This document shows positions 1 to 7,492 of a stretch of 64,000 bases of DNA, one piece after another. The translations under genes were made by a program, and so were the position numbers. Source of the stretch: CAYUZU01 sp964448675 (lineage in GTDB: Bacteria > Planctomycetota > Phycisphaerae > UBA1845 > Fen-1342); contig CAYUZU010000001.1 in NCBI GenBank assembly GCA_964448675.1, positions 331,755-395,754 of the forward strand. The letters are read 5' to 3'. Below the pieces are notes generated by a model that was given only the letters and a program-made list of their open reading frames with translations, was not told the DNA's origin and searched no databases. Position 1 is the first letter of the stretch. Every line of letters begins with the position of its first letter.

Positions 1-387
1 GCTGAGCGTCCAGCCGGGGATCGGCGGAACGGCGCGGAGGTCCTCCGGGGCGCGGGCGGATGGCATGGCGTCGTGGTCGGTGTCGGTCCAGAGCACTTCG
101 AAGACAACGCTGGTGCACGGTTTACGGATGTGGCGGCCGGTTGGAAGGCCTTCCGACGCCCGTGAGCGATCAGAGAAGAAATAGATGTACTGCTCCGCGT
201 TCGGGAGCGATTGCGGGAGCGGTGTGTCGAGGTCAAGCCAGACCTGCCGAATACGTCCGATATCGCAATCCGCCACCGACCAGCTCGATACTGCGCACAG
301 CCGCCGGCTTGGCGGCCGCGAGGCCGCGATCGCATCCCGCAGCGTCTCGTCGCGGGAGATCAGCAGAACGTCGATGGTCTCGGACAT
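1..387 (-). CDS. Hypothetical protein, 5' part only, runs off the left edge
   Basis: The frame is open from an ATG at 387 to the window edge without a stop, giving the first 129 residues of a gene that runs leftwards. The N-terminus (IDVLLISRDETLRDAI) looks like the first strand and helix of a receiver-like fold, as seen in response regulators, but the conserved acidic pair of a true receiver is not clear. The next part (ADCDIGRIRQVWLDLDTPLP) could be the second acidic strand. It is divergent from the TPR gene at 601, with about 210 bp between them. Function is not recognised. The receiver-like reading is inference; the open frame is seen directly. Confidence 0.6.
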   Translation of the reverse strand, partial: MSETIDVLLISRDETLRDAIAASRPPSRRLCAVSSWSVADCDIGRIRQVWLDLDTPLPQSLPNAEQYIYFFSDRSRASEGLPTGRHIRKPCTSVVFEVLWTDTDHDAMPSARAPEDLRAVPPIPGWTLS

Positions 388-546
388 GTCGGCCCCTATG
401 AGGCTTTTCCTGACTGATTCTATCGGGGGCATCGAAATCGCGACTGTAACCTTAGTGGATACGCTCGCCGGGGATGGGCGTGCACGCCGAACGCGCAGTT
501 TTGATGCACCCAGGCGCAGAAATGTTCCGATATGAAGACCTGACAC

Positions 547-568
547 GTCGACGCCACGTGGGGTCGAC
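547..568. promoter_or_regulatory. Near-perfect 22-bp palindrome in the divergent intergenic region
   Basis: GTCGAC arms at 547-552 and 563-568 flank a central CCACGTGG (554-561). Only the G/G pair at 553 and 562 breaks the symmetry. It lies 32 bp upstream of the TPR gene start and between two divergent genes, a position that suits an operator. No regulator can be named. Confidence 0.4.
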
Positions 569-600
569 CGCTGCAGACGTCCCGAGCCGACCGACGCCGA

Positions 601-2985
601 ATGAGCGAAGAGCTGGAACCACAAGCCGAGCCCACGCGATCCATGGCGACGCTGCTCAGCGGCCGCTGGCAGATCCCGCTGGCGGTGGTGGCGGCGCTCG
701 TCGCCGGTACGGCGCTCTATCGGCTGCTGCCCGAGCCGGCGCCGGTGGACTTCGATGCGGTCATGGCGGACATCGCGCTGCTGGAGCAGGCGGGGGACAC
801 GGTCGGGGCGGCGGATGCGGCAGCGAACCTGCTGGCGCACGACCCGCCGCTGCCGCAGAAGCAGCGAGCCGCGCTGCACGAAAAGCTCGCCGACCTGATC
901 TTCGCCGCCGAACGCCGGCACGACACCCACGACCCCAACAATGTCGCGGCGCTGCTCGAGCACAGCGAGGATGCGCGGCGTCTGGGCGGGGAGGTGCAGC
1001 CGGAAGACGACCTGCGTGACGCGTACGCCTACATGTGGCTGGGCAGGATCGACCCGGCCCTGGACCGTTTCCGCAAACTGCTGGCAGCGGACCTGCGCAC
1101 GGATGAGCACCAGAAGGTGGTGCAGGCGATCGTCGACCTGCTGGAGACCCGACCGGCGGCGGCGCTGGAGCGGCGGCGCCTGCTGGAGCAGGTCCTGGCG
1201 GACGACGCGATCGCACCGCGTTACGTCTGGTGGGCGCTGCAACGGGCAGTGCAGGACGCGCTCGACGAAAACGACACACTGCGGGCCAAGGCGCTGCTCG
1301 ACGAGCATGGCAGCCGGCTGGCCACGTCGGACCTCAAGGGTTACCTCGATTATCTGCGGGCGTCGATCATGGTGCACGAGGGCCGTCCGGCCGAGGCCGA
1401 GCCGGTCGTCTACTGGATCGACACCTGGCTGGGCGAAGAGGCCCGCGCGACGAAGGAGCTGGACGACTTCGGTCACCTGCCCAGCCTGAACCGCTGGCTG
1501 ATGGGGCGCATCCACCTCGCCGAGCAGCGCCCGCAGGACGCGTTGTGTGCGTTCGAGGAGGCGCTGCAGCGGCTGCCGACGCCGCAGTTGCGCGTGGCCG
1601 CCACGGTGGGCCGCGGGCTGGCGCTGGGTGCGCTGAACCGGCACGAAGCGGCGCGCGAAGTCTTCCGCGACGCCCTGCGCGAGGTGCGGGCGAATCCACG
1701 GATGCGTCAGGCGGCGATCGAGGAGTTTCAGCAGGCGTTGCTGCGCCTGTCGGACGAGCAGGTGGCACGAAAGGACTACGAGAACGCACTCGATTATCTC
1801 TCGCTGGCGGCCGAGCTCACGCCGGACGACCAGCGGGTGCGCAAGCTCGAGCTGTTCGACCGGCTGGGGCGCGCCTACCAGATGGCGGCGCACAACGTCG
1901 ACGATGCGAAGCGAGCCCAGGCGTATCAGCAGGCGGCCGGCAACGCATTCGAACGGGCGGCGGACCTGGTCGACCTCGACGAGGAACACCTCGCATCGTT
2001 GCTCTGGTCCGCGGCGCAGGCGTTCGACGTAGCGGGGCGGATCGGCGACCTGCGGCGCGTGCTGGAGCGCTTCGTTCCCGGTCGCAGCGGACACCCCGCC
2101 ATGCCCCAAGCGCTGCTGATGCTGGGGCAGGCGTGCGAGGGCCTGGGTGACCTGGCCGCGGCGGAGCGCTGGTATCGGCAGGTGATCGAGGACTACCCGC
2201 GGCTGGGGGAGGCGGCGCGGGCCAAGGTGCTGACGGCGCGCGTGTTCCTGTCCATGGGCACGGAGCGTTTCGACGATGCTGAACGACTACTGACGGAGTT
2301 GATCACGCAGGATTACGTGTCGCCGGACGCGCCGGAGTTTCGCGACGCGCTGCTGACGCTGTGTGAGCTGCTCTATCACCAGAAGCGCTATGCCGAAGCG
2401 ATCGGCCGGCTGGAGGATTTCCTGGCGCTGTATCCGAAGGACCCGGAGCTGCTCCAGGCGCGTTTCATGCTGGCCAATGCGTACCGGCGCAGCGCATTCA
2501 GCCTGCGCGACGAAACGCCGGACGGCACGCCACCGGAGGCCGCGCTCGCCGAGAGTCGGGCGCGTTTCGCCCAGGCGGCGGAGCTGTACGGCAAGCTGCT
2601 GGAGTTGCTCGAAGCGCTGCCGGCGGACAGCGCGGCGGTGAAGCTGTACACGCGGCTGGCGCTGTTCTACCGGGGCGACTGCCTGTTCGAGCTGAACGAC
2701 CCGCAGTCGCTGCAGGCGGCGCTGGCGACGTATCGCAACGCGGCGGCGCGCTACGAGGGGCACCCGGCGGCGCTGACGGCGCACGTGCAGGTGGCCAACA
2801 CGTATCTGCGGCTGGGAGACCTGGCGGAGGCGGCGCGGGCGCTGGAGCGGGCGCGCTGGCTGCTCCGCACGATTCCGGAGACCGAATTCACCCGGTCCAG
2901 CGGCACGCGTGCCGAGTGGGCGCGTTTTCTGGACACGGTGTTGACATCCGAGCTTTTCAAGGACGTTTTTGCAGCCGCCCAGTGA
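601..2985 (+). CDS. Membrane-anchored tetratricopeptide-repeat protein
   Basis: This is a 794-residue protein with a short polar N-terminus, one membrane segment near residues 23-41 (IPLAVVAALVAGTALYRLL), and then a long helical region rich in Ala, Leu, Arg and Glu with TPR-like spacing. Examples are ALLMLGQACEGLGDLAAAE and AHVQVANTYLRLGDLAEAA. The topology suggests a cytoplasmic N-terminus and a periplasmic helical solenoid that binds other proteins. It is the first gene of the flagellar run, 30 bp before a flgN-like gene, so a role in flagellar assembly or scaffolding is likely but is inference from context. There is no clear ribosome-binding site before the ATG at 601; a second in-frame ATG lies at 643. 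TPR repeats alone do not give a specific function. Confidence 0.8.
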   Translation: MSEELEPQAEPTRSMATLLSGRWQIPLAVVAALVAGTALYRLLPEPAPVDFDAVMADIALLEQAGDTVGAADAAANLLAHDPPLPQKQRAALHEKLADLIFAAERRHDTHDPNNVAALLEHSEDARRLGGEVQPEDDLRDAYAYMWLGRIDPALDRFRKLLAADLRTDEHQKVVQAIVDLLETRPAAALERRRLLEQVLADDAIAPRYVWWALQRAVQDALDENDTLRAKALLDEHGSRLATSDLKGYLDYLRASIMVHEGRPAEAEPVVYWIDTWLGEEARATKELDDFGHLPSLNRWLMGRIHLAEQRPQDALCAFEEALQRLPTPQLRVAATVGRGLALGALNRHEAAREVFRDALREVRANPRMRQAAIEEFQQALLRLSDEQVARKDYENALDYLSLAAELTPDDQRVRKLELFDRLGRAYQMAAHNVDDAKRAQAYQQAAGNAFERAADLVDLDEEHLASLLWSAAQAFDVAGRIGDLRRVLERFVPGRSGHPAMPQALLMLGQACEGLGDLAAAERWYRQVIEDYPRLGEAARAKVLTARVFLSMGTERFDDAERLLTELITQDYVSPDAPEFRDALLTLCELLYHQKRYAEAIGRLEDFLALYPKDPELLQARFMLANAYRRSAFSLRDETPDGTPPEAALAESRARFAQAAELYGKLLELLEALPADSAAVKLYTRLALFYRGDCLFELNDPQSLQAALATYRNAAARYEGHPAALTAHVQVANTYLRLGDLAEAARALERARWLLRTIPETEFTRSSGTRAEWARFLDTVLTSELFKDVFAAAQ

Positions 2986-3015
2986 CGGCAGAGGACTTGC
3001 GAAGAGGAGCACGTA

Positions 3016-3477
3016 ATGGACAGTCAAGTGAGTCGACTCGACGCCGGGCATCTGATCGAGCTGTTGACCAAGCAGCGCGACCTGTACCGCGGCCTGCGCG
3101 ATCTCAGCGAGAAGCAGCGGGCGATGATCTCGGGCGACCGGCCCGAACTGCTGCTCGGCATTCTGCGCGACCGGCAGGACCTGGTGACGTCGCTGGCCCG
3201 GCTGAACGAGGAGCTCGGTCCCTACCGCCGCAACTGGGATGCGACGTACTCGGCGCTGCCCGAGGCCCAGCGGGCCCAGGCGTCGGAGATGCTGCACGAG
3301 ATCAACGACCTGCTGCGCAAGATTTTGCGCACCGATCAGGAAGACGGGGCCCTGCTGTCGGCCCGCAAGCAGGCCGTGGGCGCAGCGATTGCCGACACGG
3401 CCAGCGGGCAGGCGGCCAATAGCGCTTACGCCAAGGGCGGAACTTCCGGGCCGTCATCGGCCGATATGACTGGCTGA
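3016..3477 (+). CDS. flgN: FlgN-like flagellar export chaperone
   Basis: This 153-residue, mostly alpha-helical protein has heptad-like helices typical of the FlgN family (LIELLTKQRDLYRGLRDLSE followed by LARLNEELG). FlgN proteins are cytoplasmic chaperones that hold the hook-filament junction proteins FlgK and FlgL and deliver them to the export apparatus. Length fits the family (about 140-160). The C-terminal 30 residues are Gly/Ser/Ala-rich and look disordered. A GAGGAGCACG ribosome-binding site precedes the ATG. The family is weakly conserved in sequence, so the call rests on helix pattern, size and position between a TPR protein and flagellar regulators. Confidence 0.65.
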   Translation: MDSQVSRLDAGHLIELLTKQRDLYRGLRDLSEKQRAMISGDRPELLLGILRDRQDLVTSLARLNEELGPYRRNWDATYSALPEAQRAQASEMLHEINDLLRKILRTDQEDGALLSARKQAVGAAIADTASGQAANSAYAKGGTSGPSSADMTG

Positions 3478-3519
3478 TGCGCAATTGTGTGGCAGCAGTG
3501 ATTCGCACGGAGTCTGTTT

Positions 3520-4416
3520 GTGTCTGACGAGTCCCGCCAACCCGATCTGTCCGCCGGCAGTGACGACCTCGGTGACGTGCTGCGCGAGTGCATGGAGGTG
3601 ACCGGGCGCCTGCAGCGGACGCACGAGGCCCTCCAGGGCGAGGTCGTGCGACTGCGGCGCGAGCTGGCCAGCAAGGACCGCGAGCTGGAGCTGCGGCGCC
3701 GGCTGGCGGCCCTGGGTGAGCTTGCCGCCGGCGTGGCGCACGAAGTGCGCAACCCGCTGGGGGCGATTCGGCTCTACAGCGGCCTGCTGCGCGACCAATG
3801 TCACAGCCACCACCTCGATCCGGCGCTGCGGCTGATCGAGAAGATCGAAGCCGGCATTCAGGCGATCGACACGGTCGTCGAAGATGCGCTGGCACTGGCG
3901 CCGCGCGATCGGCGGTTGGGGACCTGTGACCTTTGCGAGATCCTGCGGCGGGCGGTCGATGCGACCCGCGAGAAGCTCGAGGCGCGCCAGGTGCAATTGA
4001 CCGTCGAGGGCGAGACGTCGGCTCTGCACGTGCGGGCGGATGAAGCGGGCCTGCAGCGGGTGCTGGTCAACCTGATCGCCAACGCTGCAGACGCGTCCGA
4101 GCCGGGCCAGCGGGTCTGGGTGCGGATTGCGGCGGCGGGGGATGAGGCCTGTGCACTGCACGTGATCGACGAGGGGACGGGCATTGCAGACGACGTCCGC
4201 GATCGGATTTTCGATCCGTTCTTCACGACCAAGGCCCACGGAACGGGTCTGGGTCTCACCATAGCGCATCGCCTGATCCAGTCCTACGGCGGCCAGTTGA
4301 CGGTTGCGGATGGGCGGACCGGTGGTGCGGAGTTCCAGATTTCGCTGCCGCGCGCCGACGCGCTGGATGCCGACAACGGGCCGGACAGCGACGCAAGGCA
4401 ATTCAGCGCCGCGTAG
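3520..4416 (+). CDS. Sensor histidine kinase of the flagellar two-component pair (FlrB/FleS type)
   Basis: This is a cytoplasmic kinase of 298 residues with no membrane segment. An N-terminal coiled coil (about 25-60) leads into a HisKA domain with the phosphoacceptor in the box GVAHEVRNPL (His74). The ATPase domain follows, with N-box LVNLIANAADAS, G1-type DEGTGIADDV and G2-type GTGLGLTIAHRL. There is no PAS domain, which FlrB/FleS kinases often have. It starts at GTG 3520 and its stop is 15 bp before the response regulator, which should be its partner. By family and place it phosphorylates that regulator to open sigma-54-dependent basal-body genes; the input signal is not evident. Confidence 0.85.
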   Translation: MSDESRQPDLSAGSDDLGDVLRECMEVTGRLQRTHEALQGEVVRLRRELASKDRELELRRRLAALGELAAGVAHEVRNPLGAIRLYSGLLRDQCHSHHLDPALRLIEKIEAGIQAIDTVVEDALALAPRDRRLGTCDLCEILRRAVDATREKLEARQVQLTVEGETSALHVRADEAGLQRVLVNLIANAADASEPGQRVWVRIAAAGDEACALHVIDEGTGIADDVRDRIFDPFFTTKAHGTGLGLTIAHRLIQSYGGQLTVADGRTGGAEFQISLPRADALDADNGPDSDARQFSAA

Positions 4417-4431
4417 ACTCAAGGAGGAGCC

Positions 4432-5832
4432 ATGGCCTGTATCTGCGTGATTGACGACCAGGCAATGATGCGAGATTCGCTGGAAGCGACGCTCGCGACG
4501 CATGATCACAAGGTGTGCGTGTACGAAAACGCGCAGGAAGCCTTGACCATGATCAAGCAGCAGCCGTTCGACGTCATCCTCACGGACCTGCGGATGCCGG
4601 GTCTGGATGGGGTCGGCCTGCTGCGCGAGTTGCGTCGCCTCGGCATCGACGTGCCGGTGATCCTCATGACGGCCCACGCTTCGGTTGCGACGGCGGTCGA
4701 GGCGATGAAGCTCGGTGCGTTCGACTACATCCAGAAGCCGTTCAACGCCGAGGAAATCGAGATCGTCATCGAGCGTGCCCTGCGGGATCGGGCGCTGGTG
4801 CGCGACAACGAGATCATGCGGCGCGAGATCGAGGACCTGCACCGCAACCGCGAGCTGATCGGGCAATCGGGCGCGATGCAGCCGGTGCTCGAGAAGGTGC
4901 AGCGCGTGGCGCAGAGCTCGGCGACGGTGCTGATCACCGGCGAAAGCGGCACGGGCAAGGAACTGATCGCCCGGGCGATTCACGCCGCGTCGCCGCGCGC
5001 CGACCAGCCGCTGCTGTGCGTGAACTGTGCGGCGCTGTCGTCGACGCTGCTGGAGAGCGAGCTGTTCGGCCACGAGAAGGGAGCCTTCACGGGCGCCGAC
5101 CGGATGCGCAAGGGACGGTTCGAGCTGGCCGACGGCGGGACGCTGCTGCTGGACGAGGTGTCGGAGATCGCACCGGCGCTCCAGGCCAAGCTGCTGCGTG
5201 TGCTGCAGGAACGCGAGTTCGAGCGCGTGGGCAGCTCGGTAACGCGGCGCGTGGACGTGCGCGTGATTGCGACGACCAACCGCGACCTGCGCGACTGGGC
5301 GGCCAAGGCGCGCTTCCGCGAGGACCTGTACTATCGGCTGAGCGTGCTGCCGATCGAGGTGCCGCCGCTGCGGCAGCGCCGCGAGGACGTTGCGCTGCTG
5401 ATGGACTACTTCGTGGGCAAGATCGCGGTGCGCGAAGGGCGTGAGCGGCCGAAGTTCAGCGACGAGGCGCTGCGGATGCTGCAGGATTACAACTGGCCCG
5501 GCAACGTGCGCGAGCTGGAGAACCTGTGCGAGCGCGTCAGCGTGCTCGAGCCGGGACGCATCGTGACGCCGCCGACGCTGACGCCACTGCTGGCCGGCCC
5601 GATCAAGCAGGCCAGCGCGAACGCCGAGGGGCTGCAGTACCGCGACGGGCACATCCTCCAGGACGCCGAGCGTACGCTCATTCTCCGGACGCTGGAGCGT
5701 TTCGGCGGCCACCGCGAGAAGACGGCCAAGGCGCTCGGCATCGGTCTGCGCACACTGGGGCTCAAGCTCAAGAAATGGCGCGAGGAAGGCACCTTCCAGG
5801 AGGAACGCCGGCGTCGGGCGCTGGCGGTGTAG
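4432..5832 (+). CDS. NtrC-family sigma-54 response regulator (FlrC/FleR type)
   Basis: This 466-residue regulator has the classical three-part layout. The receiver domain (1-120) has acidic residues at the start (VIDDQ), phosphoacceptor Asp52 in LTDLRMPG and Lys in YIQKPF. The AAA+ domain (about 140-375) has Walker A GESGTGKE, the sigma-54-contacting loop GAFTGA and Walker B TLLLDEV. The C-terminal Fis-type helix-turn-helix reads EKTAKALGIGLRTLGLKLKK. It activates RNA polymerase with sigma-54 in an ATP-dependent way. The cognate kinase gene is 15 bp upstream. A strong sigma-54 promoter lies 164 bp downstream in front of flgB, the obvious target. A good AGGAGG-like ribosome-binding site precedes ATG 4432. 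Confidence 0.92.
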   Translation: MACICVIDDQAMMRDSLEATLATHDHKVCVYENAQEALTMIKQQPFDVILTDLRMPGLDGVGLLRELRRLGIDVPVILMTAHASVATAVEAMKLGAFDYIQKPFNAEEIEIVIERALRDRALVRDNEIMRREIEDLHRNRELIGQSGAMQPVLEKVQRVAQSSATVLITGESGTGKELIARAIHAASPRADQPLLCVNCAALSSTLLESELFGHEKGAFTGADRMRKGRFELADGGTLLLDEVSEIAPALQAKLLRVLQEREFERVGSSVTRRVDVRVIATTNRDLRDWAAKARFREDLYYRLSVLPIEVPPLRQRREDVALLMDYFVGKIAVREGRERPKFSDEALRMLQDYNWPGNVRELENLCERVSVLEPGRIVTPPTLTPLLAGPIKQASANAEGLQYRDGHILQDAERTLILRTLERFGGHREKTAKALGIGLRTLGLKLKKWREEGTFQEERRRRALAV

Positions 5833-5902
5833 CGGCCGGACGCCCGGGTGGCCCGGTCGCACAGTCGGAAGAATCGGAGCCGCGGGCGGCAGCGGGCGCA
5901 GG

Positions 5903-5920
5903 TGGCGCGGTGACGCGCCA
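5903..5920. promoter_or_regulatory. Dyad TGGCGCG-N4-CGCGCCA, candidate activator site or terminator
   Basis: Seven-base arms (5903-5909 and 5914-5920) match perfectly around a GTGA loop. The dyad is about 75 bp upstream of the -24 box of the sigma-54 promoter, a usual distance for an upstream activator site of an NtrC-type protein. It could equally be a hairpin ending the regulator transcript, although no T-run follows. The rest of the 328-bp stretch 5833-6160 holds only this dyad and the promoter. Confidence 0.45.
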
Positions 5921-5995
5921 GGCGCTTCCTGCCGGCCGCGGCTGCATTTACAGCGGGCGGTGCGGCGGTCCGCCACGGACTGGCTGGGGTGGTAG

Positions 5996-6011
5996 TGGCA
6001 CGGCGCTTGCT
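5996..6011 (+). promoter_or_regulatory. Sigma-54 promoter for the flgB operon
   Basis: TGGCACG (5996-6002), four bases, then TTGCT (6007-6011) matches the sigma-54 consensus exactly, with the GG and GC dinucleotides separated by 10 bp as required. Transcription would start near 6022, leaving a leader of about 140 bases to the flgB ATG. The gene just upstream encodes a sigma-54 activator with an intact GAFTGA loop. Confidence 0.85.
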
Positions 6012-6160
6012 GGCAGCCCATTGCCAGCGCTGAATGTGGCCGTGTCAGCGTTGCGCGGATCGCGCCTGTGGTTGCGCCGCGGGGCCGTGGCCGCACGATA
6101 GAAGAACAGGTGTGCAGGCGGATGGAGCCGCCTGTGGTGGATCGTGATGGACGCAGCGTG

Positions 6161-6598
6161 ATGTGGATCGAGAAGCTCACTTCGTCGCGTACGACGCAGG
6201 CTTTGCAGCTCGCGGCCCGGTTCGCCGAGCAGCGGCACCACGTACTGGCCGAGAACATCGCGAACATCGACACGCCGGACTATCACCGCAAGCAGCTCGA
6301 TCCGGGGCGTTTCAAGGCGTCGCTGGCCGAGGCGCTGGACCGCTCCCGGGAGGCCGGTGCGGATCGGCTGGAATTGCGCGGCAACGCGCAATTCTCGACT
6401 GGTCCCGGCGGGCAGGTCGAGGTTCGCCCCGACGTGGTGCCGCCGGAGAACGTGCTTTTTCACGACGGGACGAATGCGCGGCTGGAGCAGTTGGTGGCGG
6501 ACACGAACGCCAACGCGTTGTCTTACGAGCTGGCGATGAACCTGCTCCGCAAGCGGCTGGACGGGTTGTTACGCGCCATCCGAGGTAGGGTCGCATGA
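6161..6598 (+). CDS. flgB: Flagellar basal-body rod protein FlgB
   Basis: This 145-residue protein forms the most membrane-proximal part of the flagellar rod, bound to FliE and the MS ring. The family signature is clear: the N-terminal NIANIDTPDYHRKQLD matches the flagellar rod motif, and the C-terminus (NALSYELAMNLLRKRLDGLL) forms the conserved rod helix. It is exported by the flagellar type III system without a cleaved signal. The start ATG 6161 (MWIEKL) was chosen because homologues begin at this point; an upstream in-frame ATG at 6122 would add 13 unconserved residues. The stop overlaps the flgC start by four bases (ATGA), so the two are translationally coupled. Confidence 0.92.
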   Translation: MWIEKLTSSRTTQALQLAARFAEQRHHVLAENIANIDTPDYHRKQLDPGRFKASLAEALDRSREAGADRLELRGNAQFSTGPGGQVEVRPDVVPPENVLFHDGTNARLEQLVADTNANALSYELAMNLLRKRLDGLLRAIRGRVA

Positions 6599-6993
6599 TT
6601 CAGGCACTTGATATCAGCTCATCGGCGCTGGTCGCCCAGCGGACCCGGCTGGACGTGATCGCGGCGAATATCGCGAACGCGGACGCCACACGCCAGGAGG
6701 ACGGCACCCGCGTGCCGTACCGCCGGCGTTTCGTCACGTTCATGACCGGAGACGGGCAGGGCGGTCCCGGGGTGCACGTGGACGAGGTGCGCGAGGATCC
6801 GGCGCCGTTCAAGAGTCGCTACGACCCCGGCCACGCCGACGCGGGGCCGGACGGCTACGTTCAACTGCCGAACGTCAGCATCACGATGGAATACGTGGAT
6901 GCGATGACGGCGAGCCGTGCCTACGAGGCGAACGTCGCCATGATGAACCTGTCGCGCGGCATGATCGAACAGGCCGTGCAGCTCTTTGCCTGA
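6595..6993 (+). CDS. flgC: Flagellar basal-body rod protein FlgC
   Basis: This 132-residue protein is a component of the proximal rod, exported through the flagellar secretion system. It shows the N-terminal rod signature RLDVIAANIANADAT and the conserved C-terminal helix SRAYEANVAMMNLSRGMIE. Length is typical (about 135). The ATG overlaps the flgB stop. The next gene, fliE, begins 40 bp later, the standard flgB-flgC-fliE order. Confidence 0.95.
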   Translation: MIQALDISSSALVAQRTRLDVIAANIANADATRQEDGTRVPYRRRFVTFMTGDGQGGPGVHVDEVREDPAPFKSRYDPGHADAGPDGYVQLPNVSITMEYVDAMTASRAYEANVAMMNLSRGMIEQAVQLFA

Positions 6994-7033
6994 GCGGGGG
7001 CGTATCGGTTTGCGCCCGACGTGGAGATGATCC

Positions 7034-7345
7034 GTGGTTGATCCGATTTCATCGAACCCGCTGCGGCCGATCGGCGTGCCGCCCACGCCGGACGCGAAGC
7101 GCACCGCCGGTGTCGGGGGCGACCAGCCGGACTTCGCGGCGCGGCTGCGGGAACAGCTCGAGAAAGTCAACCAGATGCAGGCCGAGGCGGAGCAGGGCAT
7201 TCAGGACCTGGTCACCGGGCGCACCGACAACGTGACCGAGGTGTTCACGACCGCGCGCAAGGCCGAGGTGGCCTTCAGCCTGCTGATGGAGATTCGCAAC
7301 AAGCTGGTCGACGCCTACGGCGAGCTGCGCCAGCTGCGCGTCTGA
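7034..7345 (+). CDS. fliE: Flagellar hook-basal body protein FliE
   Basis: This 103-residue protein joins the MS ring (FliF) to the rod. The C-terminal half has the family pattern: VFTTARKAEVAFSLLMEIRN, then KLVDAYGELRQLRV. The N-terminal 30 residues are Pro/Gly-rich and variable, as usual. It starts at GTG 7034, with GGAG at 7023-7026 as ribosome-binding site. A 147-bp gap without a gene separates it from fliF. Confidence 0.92.
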   Translation: MVDPISSNPLRPIGVPPTPDAKRTAGVGGDQPDFAARLREQLEKVNQMQAEAEQGIQDLVTGRTDNVTEVFTTARKAEVAFSLLMEIRNKLVDAYGELRQLRV

Positions 7346-7492
7346 CACGTGCCGGCGTCGGTGCTGGTCGGCGGTGGCACGCGCCGCGACCAGGGCCTGC
7401 GCGTGCGGGCACACGACAGCGATGTGCGACGGTGGCTCCGGCCGCTGCGTAGTACGGCCTAGTGGCGGCGGAGTCCGCCGGGAGTTCCCAGG

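Noticed and set aside
3454..6273. 939-codon open frame on the minus strand
   Set aside because: It is antisense to the kinase, the NtrC-type regulator and the start of flgB, all with clear domains. GC-rich third positions keep the opposite strand open.
7373..7390. TGGCACG before fliF as possible sigma-54 -24 box
   Set aside because: No TTGC at the required distance.
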